Virus record (IMG/VR): IMGVR_UViG_3300025879_000140
Span: 1 to 20,354 of that record
Origin: a virus
Reading direction: 5' to 3' (one strand)
DNA: 20,354 nucleotides
The translations under genes were made by a program, and so were the position numbers. Position 1 is the first letter of the stretch, and every line of letters begins with the position of its first letter. This document shows, in pieces, positions 6,356 through 14,880 of this stretch. The notes under the pieces were generated by a model. That model saw only the letters and a list, made by a program, of their open reading frames with translations, searched no databases and was not told the origin of the DNA.

Positions 6356-7420
6356 CTAGGCTATTCTGACATATAGTCTTCTACTAGTAATTGTAATACT
6401 AGTTGCGTTTAGAGTTGCACCACCATAAGTCCCAGTATATGTACCGCTATATGAACCGGTATAGTTACCAGTGTATGTCCCACTATAAAACCCGGTATAA
6501 GATCCTGAAAAGTTACCGTTTAAGAACCCACCAAAGAATCTTGGATAGGACCCAACATATGCGCCTGAGTATGTACCTGAATAATACCCAGTATATGTAC
6601 CGCTATATGTACCGGTATAGCTACCAGTATAATTAACATAACTATAAGTTTTACGCTGGTCCGTCATTGTTTCCCCTAGCTGTTGCCAGGTACCTGTTCC
6701 AGGTGCGGATGAAGCCAATACATATTTACCTATCTCAGAAGTAATAATACGATTACGCATACGGTTGGTAAGACTTTGTAATTCACTTGTTGAAAATTCT
6801 GTTATGCCATCCGTGTCATACTTAGTAAGTGTCCTGTTTGTTGTACTTGAAGGCACTGTTGTTGCGGCAGTTTTCTGCCATAAAGTTTTAGTTACAGTAG
6901 TACCATCAGTCTGAGTATCGGTTAAGGTGCCTCGAGATACATATGTGCCACCTGCAGGTGCTGATGCAGACAACCAATATCTACCAGCAGTGTTACTATC
7001 ACCGTCTACCATTGCCTTAATTACTAGGTCTAAAATTTCAGTATCAATTTCAGTATCTGAAGATTCCTCAAGTGTACCTGCATCTGTAGTACGCAAGGGA
7101 ACGGCTGTTTTATTATCTGTTGCTGTAGAAGTCTTTTGACTTAATCTATAAGTAGTTGTACTGTAATCGCCTGTATTTAATGGATGAGTGCCCACAGGAA
7201 CAGTGTAAAAAGTATCATTAAATGTTCCAACTTCGGTATAACCTGCAGGGACACTACCCGTAGTAACATCAAGTGAAGCAGTATCTTTAGTTGCGGCAAA
7301 GGCAGTTGTGATAATGTTTGCCGTATAGTCCTTAATTTCAGATACGGTGAGCTGTTGAATACCCTCCACACCATTGGCCAGTGTATCACTGGGAGATTTA
7401 ATTTTTGCTGGACCTGCCAT
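6356..7420 (-). CDS. Tail-fibre-like structural protein with Y-T/S-G-x tandem repeat
   Basis: A 354-residue, Thr/Ser/Gly/Tyr-rich protein. Residues 20-260 hold three related modules, each with an SEI/TEI/SEL-type helix, then a segment like YxLSxSAPAGGT, then xxGTxxDT and a Y/W-x-QKT end: about 21-97, 124-184 and 210-260. Residues 264-335 form about 16 tetrapeptides of the pattern Y/F-T/S-G-x (for example YTGSYSGTYTGTYGG), interrupted once by YPRFFGGFLNGN. A short cap follows, ending LYVRIA. Similar modules occur in tail-fibre-like proteins of marine myoviruses, so the role is probably host recognition or a virion appendage. An AAGGTG ribosome site precedes the ATG at 7420. No signal peptide or enzymatic motif is seen. 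The repeat could adopt an extended aromatic-stacked beta structure (inference). Confidence 0.7.
   Translation of the reverse strand: MAGPAKIKSPSDTLANGVEGIQQLTVSEIKDYTANIITTAFAATKDTASLDVTTGSVPAGYTEVGTFNDTFYTVPVGTHPLNTGDYSTTTYRLSQKTSTATDNKTAVPLRTTDAGTLEESSDTEIDTEILDLVIKAMVDGDSNTAGRYWLSASAPAGGTYVSRGTLTDTQTDGTTVTKTLWQKTAATTVPSSTTNRTLTKYDTDGITEFSTSELQSLTNRMRNRIITSEIGKYVLASSAPGTGTWQQLGETMTDQRKTYSYVNYTGSYTGTYSGTYTGYYSGTYSGAYVGSYPRFFGGFLNGNFSGSYTGFYSGTYTGNYTGSYSGTYTGTYGGATLNATSITITSRRLYVRIA
6416..6631 (-). repeat. 12-bp-period tandem repeat encoding Y-T/S-G-x units
   Basis: The DNA coding for residues 264-335 of the fibre gene repeats every 12 bases (TAT/TAC, then Thr or Ser, GGN, variable codon). 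Within it a segment of about 42 bases at 6431-6472 recurs at 6587-6628 with two mismatches. The offset is 156 bases, exactly 13 units, which suggests growth by unequal recombination or slippage. Confidence 0.8.
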
Positions 7421-7430
7421 TTATTTCACC

Positions 7431-8294
7431 TTAGTTTAGGATATTGCCGCTTGTATCATATACCGCCAATGGTCTAATTACTTCCCAGTTTGTAGCATTT
7501 GAGCATACAAGACTCATGCTTGTTTTTGCAGGAAGTATCTTAGCCGCATCTGCAGACCCACCATCAATTGAATCTGATGTATTTGGATATACTTTTAAAT
7601 CTGCGGTTGTTGTATTATATATATCAGCCTTAAGACCAGCCACAGCAGTTTTTAACTTAACCCCTTGGTTTGCAGTTCCGGTAGTGATAACTGAAACAGT
7701 TTCAGATAAAGCAGTCGCCGTACCTTGTGTTGTTCCCGCGGCTGTTACTGTACCTGATACACCTAGTTTCAAATCACCTAAAAGCGATGTCTCACCACTT
7801 ACTGAAATTGAACCAGTAGTTACAGATGTATTGTCTAGGTCTTCTACATTGTCGTTAATTGTATTCCATTGTGTAGCAGAAACACCAATAAATTCTTTTA
7901 CTTTATTTGGTCGCAATGAAATAGATGCATTGAGCGCACCGTCATCAATTGCTTCACTTGATGCAGGGTAAATTTTAATTGTATTTGCAGTAGAGTTAAA
8001 AACAGTTACACGAACACCCGCCGCACAATCTGGAAGTAACACACCTTGGTTGGCACTTGCTGTATTAACGATGTTATATGTTTTTGTTAATGCTTGAGCA
8101 TCACCTTGAGCTGATCCAGCCGCCGAAACAGATGCATCAATACCCGCGGTCAAAGTGCCTGTAAAGGTTACTCCTGCAAATGCAACACTATCACCGCTTT
8201 GATATTTATCGGTATTTAAGTTGGTAAAGTTTGTATCTACCTCAGTATTAGTGAGAGGTGTACCTTTACCGGCTCTTGTTGTAAGTGTAGACAT
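7431..8294 (-). CDS. Tail-fibre-like structural protein with duplicated domain
   Basis: A 287-residue protein. The N-terminus STLTTRAGKGTPLTNTEVD, then NFTNLN, is the standard opening of many phage fibre and baseplate-attached proteins (compare the INENFDEL region of T4 gp10). Two homologous domains follow at about 54-147 and 180-274. Each reads as VSAAGxxQGxAxAL, a strand ending NQGV, LP or LK, then AG(V/L)xxxxxN, a (K)VYP-type strand, S-(D/E)-x-I-D, a lysine-containing segment and W. These are beta-rich modules resembling a T4 gp10/gp9-like N-terminal fold. The protein lacks a recognisable receptor-binding tip, so it may be an adaptor linking baseplate and the repeat-containing fibre encoded next. 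An AGGA ribosome site precedes the ATG. The short gap of 9 bases to the coiled-coil gene upstream supports one transcript. Confidence 0.7.
   Translation of the reverse strand: MSTLTTRAGKGTPLTNTEVDTNFTNLNTDKYQSGDSVAFAGVTFTGTLTAGIDASVSAAGSAQGDAQALTKTYNIVNTASANQGVLLPDCAAGVRVTVFNSTANTIKIYPASSEAIDDGALNASISLRPNKVKEFIGVSATQWNTINDNVEDLDNTSVTTGSISVSGETSLLGDLKLGVSGTVTAAGTTQGTATALSETVSVITTGTANQGVKLKTAVAGLKADIYNTTTADLKVYPNTSDSIDGGSADAAKILPAKTSMSLVCSNATNWEVIRPLAVYDTSGNILN
7473..8135 (-). repeat. Intragenic duplication of a ~95-residue beta domain
   Basis: Codons for residues 54-147 (8135-7854) and 180-274 (7757-7473) of the fibre-like gene encode homologous modules joined by a linker of about 32 residues. 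Shared anchors are AAGSAQGDAQAL against AAGTTQGTATAL, TASANQGV against TGTANQGV, KIYPASSEAIDDG against KVYPNTSDSIDGG, and a closing W. The copies have diverged at DNA level, so the duplication is old. Confidence 0.75.
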
Positions 8295-8303
8295 TTGTTT
8301 TTC

Positions 8304-8504
8304 CTACTTTTTTAGTTCGATTATTAACTTCAACGCTTCTTTAATCTCAAAGAGCTCTGACTTTAAACTATTTATATCATCTGTAACTTTGGATATTTGT
8401 TTATTTCTATTTCGTTCTGCACGGTAAGCCGCGAGTCCATCATGGTCCACATTTATAAGTGCCCCAGATTTTTCATCTCTTTTAAAACTTTTTGTGCTTT
8501 CCAT
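8304..8504 (-). CDS. Small coiled-coil protein (unknown function)
   Basis: A 66-residue protein. The first half is charged and extended (SFKRDEKSGALINVDHDGL, then AAYRAERNRNKQ), and the second half is an uninterrupted heptad-like helix (ISKVTDDINSLKSELFEIKE, then ALKLIIELKK) that should form a coiled coil. Short proteins of this layout occur beside baseplate and fibre genes in marine T4-like phages, but I know of no established role. It starts 4 bases after the stop of the giant upstream gene, with AGG about 10 bases before the ATG. Its position between a baseplate-associated protein and a fibre adaptor suggests a trimerising or linking part, which is inference. Confidence 0.65.
   Translation of the reverse strand: MESTKSFKRDEKSGALINVDHDGLAAYRAERNRNKQISKVTDDINSLKSELFEIKEALKLIIELKK
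8369..8376 (-). promoter_or_regulatory. Possible intragenic late promoter (TATAAATA)
   Basis: A perfect minus-strand TATAAATA lies inside the coiled-coil gene, 75 bases before the fibre-like gene start at 8294. The spacing fits a late promoter for the fibre genes, but the octamer also spells part of the codons for DDINSL, so chance is possible. Confidence 0.4.
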
Positions 8505-8508
8505 TTAT

Positions 8509-11500
8509 TTATGCCTGTAATGCAATAGCTCTAAGCTCTCTTGCCTCTGGAATTCTAGAAGTATTGGATGATAAAAATACAATCTTAACAGCAAACGCCT
8601 TAATACCCGAGTAAGTTGCCGTACCCGTTGTACATGTTGCAGTTGCAGTTGTACCCGTACCAGGAGCAGTCATTGTAATTGTAGGTGCGCTTTGATACCC
8701 ACGACCTGGATCTGTTACAATAATACTTGTAACTTGGTCACCCGACAATACCGCAAATCCTGTTGCAGGTCTTCTAGGGCTACCACCTGAGAATGTTACA
8801 GTTGGAGCAGAAGTATATCCTGAACCACCACCTACAATTGTGATAGCATCTACTCGGTCAGTAGTATACTCTAGGACACCATTATTTAGATTTGCATCAG
8901 CAATAGTGTATGTGAAATCTCCAAAGCCTGTTTGTACACCTACATCAGGACTTTCAGCGATATCCAGTTTAAACCAGTCCAATTCATTGAACTCGGCGTC
9001 ATCTTCCTTAGCAAGGAATCTACCATACACTTCAATATCTGAAGGGAATTGCATCCGTTGTGCCAAGTAAACTTTAAGATCTTCTGCTTCTTGTCCGGGA
9101 GCCAATATCACAGTCTTAGAAATAAATCTAGATTTTGCATTACCGCTATTGTATGTTTCGCCTGTAGAATCATTGTTAATATCATTCCAAGTTCCTACAA
9201 AACTTGATCTAGTCATATCAACTAAAGGTGATACATAGTTGTTTGTTGTAGTGAAAGTGACTTTACTATTAAAGGATTTATCACCCCCTAATGTTGCAGT
9301 TTCATTAGATTTAGAATAAACTGCCATTTCGACACTTGTTTGTTTTCTTTCACCAACAACAAGAGTTTCATAAGTACTTCCCCCAGAGTTAGCGCCTGTA
9401 GATGTTGTAGGTGCATACTGGAATTTAATATCAGTTTCTGCAAAATCCAAGAAACTAATGTTTGTTTTAATCTCATTATACTTTTTATTTTGTACTTCTG
9501 AGACTTCCATAATGGTGGTGCCATTACCTAAAATATCACCTTGTGCAAACGAACCTGTTGAGATTTGTACCTTTGCTACATTGTATAGAGGTTTATATTC
9601 CTCTACATACCCTCTATTTAGAGTAAGTGAAATCTGTGCGCCTGAGCCACTTCCTGTAGTTGAGGATTGGTTTACTGTGCCTGGGCTGGAAGTATAGCCA
9701 GATCCTGGATCTACAAGTTTAATGCCTGTAATTACATTAGACGATTCTGAGGTAACTTCAAAGGTTGCACCTGTACCTCCACCTGCTCCGACTGTAACAA
9801 TTTCGTCACCAACATCGTAGCCCGAACCACCTGAAATTAGAGTAAAATCAAACCCATGTAAGTGCAATCCAGTATCCGGTACACCTGCAGTAAAGTCTTT
9901 TAGACTTAACCAATCTGCGCCGGTATTCTCAAGTTGTGCAACACCTGTTAGGTTACTATTAAACGCGGCTCGGTACATGTTAAACATCATGTCTTCAGCT
10001 TGAAACGCATTCCAAGTACCGTTGTTTGAGGATGTAAAGAACACACCTTCAGCCGTATCTGCTAACAATACTCTATTATTTGTGCCTACTTGGAATTCGC
10101 CCAATTCGGAAACCCATACATTATAATCTGGATTATTAGCTTCAGGTTTTAGTACAATACAGTATGTTTTACCTGGCTTCAAATAACACATGTTTCTAAA
10201 TGTGAATGTTGTTGCATTAAATGTTACACTGCCTGAAGTCTCTGTACTTACAGAAATTTCTGCAGGGGTTAGGTATTTTTCAGCAAGAACTTTGTTTGCT
10301 GGGTATCCATTAACGGTATCCCTAATTTCCAAAGTAACCCCTTTTGTGGCAGACTTTGTTCTAAAGAAAATGTCAATTGCTGGAACAAAAATACCCTCAC
10401 GATTGTGAACAGTAAAGGTTTGTGCCACTGGGTCCAGTCTAGGGGGTTGAGGTGGGTTTGCTACAGTTGCGGTTACCTCTACATTACCTGAGACATCGAC
10501 CTGCGAATCAACTGATAAGGACAAATCTGCAGATTGTGTTACCGCGACATCTGTAACTACATTAGCTACGACTTGCGGGGCATTTTGCACTGAGCCAAAA
10601 CTAATATTTGGAATTTGTGTTTGGAAAACATTTGTCTCGCTAACTTGATTCAGTCCGTATGCGCTGTATTTTGATTGAGAAGCAGTTGTAACAAATGTAT
10701 CCCTATTCTCAATATCATCTACTAATCGGAACAATCTCTCGCCAATTATGAATGTCTGTGCAGGAATTCTAAATTGTACACAAATAGCACCATCTGCATC
10801 GGTAACCAAAGGATCCCCATATGCGCCAGTAGAAATGTCAGGGAAACTATAGTGTTCATCTGCACCTGCCGAAATAGCTGTATTATATAGTGTAACACTA
10901 CAAGGTCGGCAATGTGCGGATACCGCAGAGCTGTCAAAGAATCCATATAATCTAGTGTTAGGTTTAAGCCCTTGAGAGTAGATTGTAATAACCCTTGACC
11001 GCATATATGTTTGGAATGTAATATCAACAATAGTATCAAATTCAGCAGTGGTTTGTGTGCCACCAGGAGTGGTACTTGCCGTCATTACACTGCTAGACAT
11101 TACGATATTATCGGTCGTAACTTGAGACTCCATATTAATGGAACCTTCTAAAACACTATTAACCTCACCTGTAGCTGCCACATCCCCGGTTGCTGATACA
11201 GATGAACCTATTTGAGGTTGACCATTAACATTAGCTACTGATCCTCCAAATGTTAACCCCCCGGTAGTATCAATAGTATTTGTAGCCGTTTGAGAAACCG
11301 GCGTGGATGTATTAACTGTAGTTGTTGTCGGACTGCCCTCAAAACCAAAGTCAATATCAGTGTAAATATTTGCGTTGTTTAATCCTTCTGTAATTGCGGC
11401 TGCCGCATCGTACAGTGTATTATCAACATGGGTGTTTATACCACCATCTTCGGTATTTGTCCAGTTATCAGATCTAGGGAAAATTGCCATATCACCTTTA

Positions 11501-14500
11501 TAGTTAAAGAGCAATTCACCTGCAAGGTTTCTAGGCCTAGATGCTACTAAGTTAGACAAGTAGGACACTTGATTATAAGGCAATGTCAAGTGGTCGCCTG
11601 TTCTTACAATGTTTGTTGATGAAACATCGTTATATCTTATCGACCAGTTTTCGTCATAATAGAAAGGTCTAACATATTTCATCTTGGGATGAATTGCACA
11701 ATTATAATCCCTGTCAGAAGTATTGCCCAATGCATGACTTTCAAATGCATTTACATAGATGCCGTTTTTGAATCTATCAGCAGAGTTAGCACCTGGAATT
11801 TTTAAGTCCTTTGCACTCTTTTCAAGCAGACTAAGCGCAGTATAATATTCAAGTCGGTTAATTCGATTTTCAATTTGTGCAATATCCGCCATCGTATATC
11901 TACGAGTCTGAGTAACCGTAAATTTAGTTGCCAAATCTGTTCTACTAGTAGTCCTACCAAGGTAAGGTGAGATTGACGGATACGGTGGAATATATACATC
12001 TACAATTGGCATACCGCTAATTGTTTGTACAGGCGTTTTAGGATCTACTGCTGGATTGCCTCGAACCACTTTAAACTGACCAGTAGCAGTTAGAATAACT
12101 TTATCAACCCTACCAATATAATATTCTGCATCTGTTGTAAATGATTGTACAGGTGAAGGCATAGTATAACCATTTGAACCTGCACTTAAAAATACCGTTG
12201 AGTTCTTAGGGTTTTCGGATGCAGATCCAACTGTCACTGCATCAGTGGATGTTGATTCTACAACCGGTCTAAAATCGTGACAATCTCTTAGTTTAAATAA
12301 CCCTTGTCGTTTAGATGAATACCTAGGGATTTCATAAGTGTAAATTGTATTACCTGCACCAGTATCATTAACAGGATACGAGTTGTATGAAAAATAACTT
12401 GCTGTTGTTGCACCATAGTTAGGAAAGAAATAACTAAGTTTAATTGTAATTTTTTTATTGGTTAAATTTAAACTACTAAAAGGTTTTAGCTGAATTGCTG
12501 AAATACCATAATAGTTATCTGTTTGACCGTCATCCAGTTTAAATTGATCTTTATAGTCTGTACCTGATGTTAAATACGATCCTGAGCTAGGTCCCATGTA
12601 AATATTTTGAATTTTATATACATCTGAAAATCCTAACAAATATCTACCAGTTGCACCATTTTCATGTGTACTTGTATCAATAGTTACATATCTATCTGAT
12701 CTAACTAATTTAGGTACGGGAGGAGTATCGACAGTATTTACTGTAACAAATACTCGCATGTCAAATGCAAGCCCTACTGCACCCAAGCTGGTGAGGTCAA
12801 CCGTAATAGAAGTTGAAGTAACACTTGTAAGCATTGCAGGTGTTACTCTGAGATATTCACCTGTGTCATATGTTGTTGAACCAATAGTTACTTGGTCTTG
12901 GAACACAAACAGGAAGTGTGCATCTAGAATATCCTGCGTTATTGCACTGCTATAGGGGAACTGCTCATCACCTGTAAGCGATAGCGTAAATGTGCCTGCA
13001 AGCGGTACATTGTTATCAAATTGTTTAGTAAAGTAATAGTTATTATCGTATGTTCCACCTGAATCCGTTGCAAGATTTTTTGTGGACCTGAAAGGATTTC
13101 TAAATACAAGTTGATTAGAGTTAGGTGATTGTAATACTGCATTGCCGTCTTGCAAAACAATATCTGCAAACCCACTAGTAAGCGAGTCAGAGAAATATAA
13201 TGTTTTAATAGATGCAAATGTACCAGCAGTCATACGAATATCATATAGATAAATTCGATACTGTGATGCCCCGGGCGTTGCCGAGTGTTCTGATTTGATA
13301 ATTTGTCTTACTCTAGCTTGACCAATTTTAGTACCTGAAAATGCGGATGCGCCATGCCCCCCACCGGATACTGCATTAACAGCAGTATCACCCAAGTCAA
13401 TTAAGTCACCTTCTTTAATATTCCAGTTACCACATACTTCATCACAAAGAACATAATTTCCGTATGATGTAGGAATAATAAACCCTTCGTCAAATACATA
13501 ATCAATACCTTTATCAATCTCTAATGGCGTGGGTGTTTCAAAATGCCTACGATATCCTTCTACATATCCTAAACCAGCACCTACTTTAACTACTAGTTTT
13601 TCGGCATCTCCGCCCTGTGCAGACGAAAAATATCCTTGGTTAGTTGCATTTGCTAAGTGTTCTACAACATCAACACTAAAAGGTTTGATTGTATAGTTGC
13701 CGGATTCCTCATAGGTTCTAGCCGCAATTGTTTCGCCTAGTGTATTGTATTCCTGTATGTCGTCATCAATAACTTGGGACAATCCACCATTAGTTACTGT
13801 ATGTAGAGTTACAAAATCTGCATCCGGTGTTCCGTCAAATGCAAGTTTTGTTAATGTGGGGTTTAATTTATATCTATCAGCACCCGGGGCATTAAAGTTA
13901 AATGTACCGGTAGCAGGATCGTTAAGTGTTAAATCGTCATCAGCCGAAACGACCGATTTAGTGAGGTTGACCCCGATGTAGTAGTTTGCAATTCTAGTAA
14001 AATATTCTAGGTTAATTTCCTGTCTGTCAATTAAAACAAAGTTACCATCTAGGAAGATAATACCTTCCTCAATAGCAAACCATAAACTGTTACCATAATA
14101 GTTTCGTGTTACATCAGTTACATCTGTACCTGTATCAACAACAAAAGTGTCGCCATGTCTAGCAGTAGTTGCGAGTGTGGCAGTTGCAGTTGCACCAGAC
14201 CCCCCGCCTGATGTAATAGTCACAATAGGTGCGCTCGTATATCCACTACCCGCTTCTGTTACTGTGATAGAAGTTACTACTCCACCTGTTAAGGTTGCAG
14301 TTGCGGTTGCTGTTGTGCCGGTAACAGGATCTGCAATTGTAACTACTGGTACAGAAGTATAACCTGAACCACCATTTGTTACAGTGATTGTAGTACTAAT
14401 TGCACCAGTATAACTTTCTACAGTTAAAGTTTCGCCTGCTTCAAAGTGCAAATATGTACCAGCAGTATCACCTTCAGTATAATCAAGATAAAGGGTTTTC

Positions 14501-14871
14501 TTTTCTACCGCGGCAGTGTCTAAACCTGTTTTTACATTTAGGATTTTAGCTCTGTTATTAGATGTACTACCTACAACAATATCACTTACATAGTCTGATA
14601 AGGTATCATTGTTAATAGCAACCGCGGATGCATCCACATCATTAATCTTAATAAATTTCTTTTCAATGGGCTGACCCTTTGCCCCTACAATTGGCGCACC
14701 TTCTTTAAAGAAATGTTCACCCAATCTTGATATTTGATTTTGCAAAATTGTTTGGAGGGTGGTCAATTCCCTTGCCTGTACCGCATAACCAGGTTTAAAT
14801 AGAACCCGATTAAATTTTTTGGTTTCTGCAAAATCGTCGTAATAAGGACCGGTATTTAAATTGATTGTCAT
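8509..14871 (-). CDS. Giant DUF4815-type virion structural protein (baseplate/tail-fibre associated)
   Basis: A 2120-residue protein. The N-terminus (NTGPYYDDFAETKKFNRVLF, ARELTTLQTILQNQ, RLGEHFFKEG) is the typical opening of DUF4815 proteins, which are virion components of T4-like cyanophages and relatives. Glycine-rich repeats of GSGYTSxPxVTI type are inserted at about 158-237, 1675-1740 and 2005-2090. A central block near 985-1055 has RRYTMADIAQIENRINRLEY, then RFKNGIYV, also typical of the family. After a low-complexity Val/Ser/Asn linker (1420-1475) comes DPVAQTFTVHNREGIFVPA (from about 1479), a beta-sandwich-like module with GYPANKV and a CYLKPGKTYCIVL strand. The order gp7, gp8, then this gene puts it at the T4 gp9/gp10 position. 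It may form baseplate pins or a fibre-attachment platform. An AAGG site at the end of gp8 precedes the ATG. Structural role is firm; exact equivalence is not. Confidence 0.78.
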   Translation of the reverse strand: MTINLNTGPYYDDFAETKKFNRVLFKPGYAVQARELTTLQTILQNQISRLGEHFFKEGAPIVGAKGQPIEKKFIKINDVDASAVAINNDTLSDYVSDIVVGSTSNNRAKILNVKTGLDTAAVEKKTLYLDYTEGDTAGTYLHFEAGETLTVESYTGAISTTITVTNGGSGYTSVPVVTIADPVTGTTATATATLTGGVVTSITVTEAGSGYTSAPIVTITSGGGSGATATATLATTARHGDTFVVDTGTDVTDVTRNYYGNSLWFAIEEGIIFLDGNFVLIDRQEINLEYFTRIANYYIGVNLTKSVVSADDDLTLNDPATGTFNFNAPGADRYKLNPTLTKLAFDGTPDADFVTLHTVTNGGLSQVIDDDIQEYNTLGETIAARTYEESGNYTIKPFSVDVVEHLANATNQGYFSSAQGGDAEKLVVKVGAGLGYVEGYRRHFETPTPLEIDKGIDYVFDEGFIIPTSYGNYVLCDEVCGNWNIKEGDLIDLGDTAVNAVSGGGHGASAFSGTKIGQARVRQIIKSEHSATPGASQYRIYLYDIRMTAGTFASIKTLYFSDSLTSGFADIVLQDGNAVLQSPNSNQLVFRNPFRSTKNLATDSGGTYDNNYYFTKQFDNNVPLAGTFTLSLTGDEQFPYSSAITQDILDAHFLFVFQDQVTIGSTTYDTGEYLRVTPAMLTSVTSTSITVDLTSLGAVGLAFDMRVFVTVNTVDTPPVPKLVRSDRYVTIDTSTHENGATGRYLLGFSDVYKIQNIYMGPSSGSYLTSGTDYKDQFKLDDGQTDNYYGISAIQLKPFSSLNLTNKKITIKLSYFFPNYGATTASYFSYNSYPVNDTGAGNTIYTYEIPRYSSKRQGLFKLRDCHDFRPVVESTSTDAVTVGSASENPKNSTVFLSAGSNGYTMPSPVQSFTTDAEYYIGRVDKVILTATGQFKVVRGNPAVDPKTPVQTISGMPIVDVYIPPYPSISPYLGRTTSRTDLATKFTVTQTRRYTMADIAQIENRINRLEYYTALSLLEKSAKDLKIPGANSADRFKNGIYVNAFESHALGNTSDRDYNCAIHPKMKYVRPFYYDENWSIRYNDVSSTNIVRTGDHLTLPYNQVSYLSNLVASRPRNLAGELLFNYKGDMAIFPRSDNWTNTEDGGINTHVDNTLYDAAAAITEGLNNANIYTDIDFGFEGSPTTTTVNTSTPVSQTATNTIDTTGGLTFGGSVANVNGQPQIGSSVSATGDVAATGEVNSVLEGSINMESQVTTDNIVMSSSVMTASTTPGGTQTTAEFDTIVDITFQTYMRSRVITIYSQGLKPNTRLYGFFDSSAVSAHCRPCSVTLYNTAISAGADEHYSFPDISTGAYGDPLVTDADGAICVQFRIPAQTFIIGERLFRLVDDIENRDTFVTTASQSKYSAYGLNQVSETNVFQTQIPNISFGSVQNAPQVVANVVTDVAVTQSADLSLSVDSQVDVSGNVEVTATVANPPQPPRLDPVAQTFTVHNREGIFVPAIDIFFRTKSATKGVTLEIRDTVNGYPANKVLAEKYLTPAEISVSTETSGSVTFNATTFTFRNMCYLKPGKTYCIVLKPEANNPDYNVWVSELGEFQVGTNNRVLLADTAEGVFFTSSNNGTWNAFQAEDMMFNMYRAAFNSNLTGVAQLENTGADWLSLKDFTAGVPDTGLHLHGFDFTLISGGSGYDVGDEIVTVGAGGGTGATFEVTSESSNVITGIKLVDPGSGYTSSPGTVNQSSTTGSGSGAQISLTLNRGYVEEYKPLYNVAKVQISTGSFAQGDILGNGTTIMEVSEVQNKKYNEIKTNISFLDFAETDIKFQYAPTTSTGANSGGSTYETLVVGERKQTSVEMAVYSKSNETATLGGDKSFNSKVTFTTTNNYVSPLVDMTRSSFVGTWNDINNDSTGETYNSGNAKSRFISKTVILAPGQEAEDLKVYLAQRMQFPSDIEVYGRFLAKEDDAEFNELDWFKLDIAESPDVGVQTGFGDFTYTIADANLNNGVLEYTTDRVDAITIVGGGSGYTSAPTVTFSGGSPRRPATGFAVLSGDQVTSIIVTDPGRGYQSAPTITMTAPGTGTTATATCTTGTATYSGIKAFAVKIVFLSSNTSRIPEARELRAIALQA

Positions 14872-14880
14872 TTCTTTACC

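Noticed and set aside
6339-6360. Inverted repeat CCTAG/CTAGG near the fibre gene stop, considered as a terminator
   Set aside because: The stem is only 5 bp with a 12-base loop, and no T-run follows on the minus strand.
6356-6400. Fibre C-terminus LYVRIA resembling the end of T4 gp10 (YRWIRIA)
   Set aside because: Only a few residues are involved, too little to claim homology, so it was not used for the assignment.
6403-6636. Plus-strand open frame rich in Tyr-Met-Tyr-Arg repeats
   Set aside because: It is the complement of the Y-T/S-G-x tract; the 12-bp repeat has no stops on either strand, so openness here is not evidence of coding.
7444-7971. Long plus-strand open frame (175 codons) opposite the fibre-like gene
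   Set aside because: Its protein is a hydrophobic/Val-Pro-rich mirror of the Thr/Ala/Gly-rich minus-strand gene and has no ribosome site or neighbours on its strand.
6356-8294. Possible diversity-generating retroelement acting on the fibre genes
   Set aside because: No reverse transcriptase, template repeat or C-type-lectin-like variable region is visible in the window; the repeats present are tandem or modular.
8505-8513. CATAAATA before the coiled-coil gene, considered as a late promoter
   Set aside because: It has one mismatch to TATAAATA and lies only a few bases from the ATG, leaving no room for a transcript leader for that gene.
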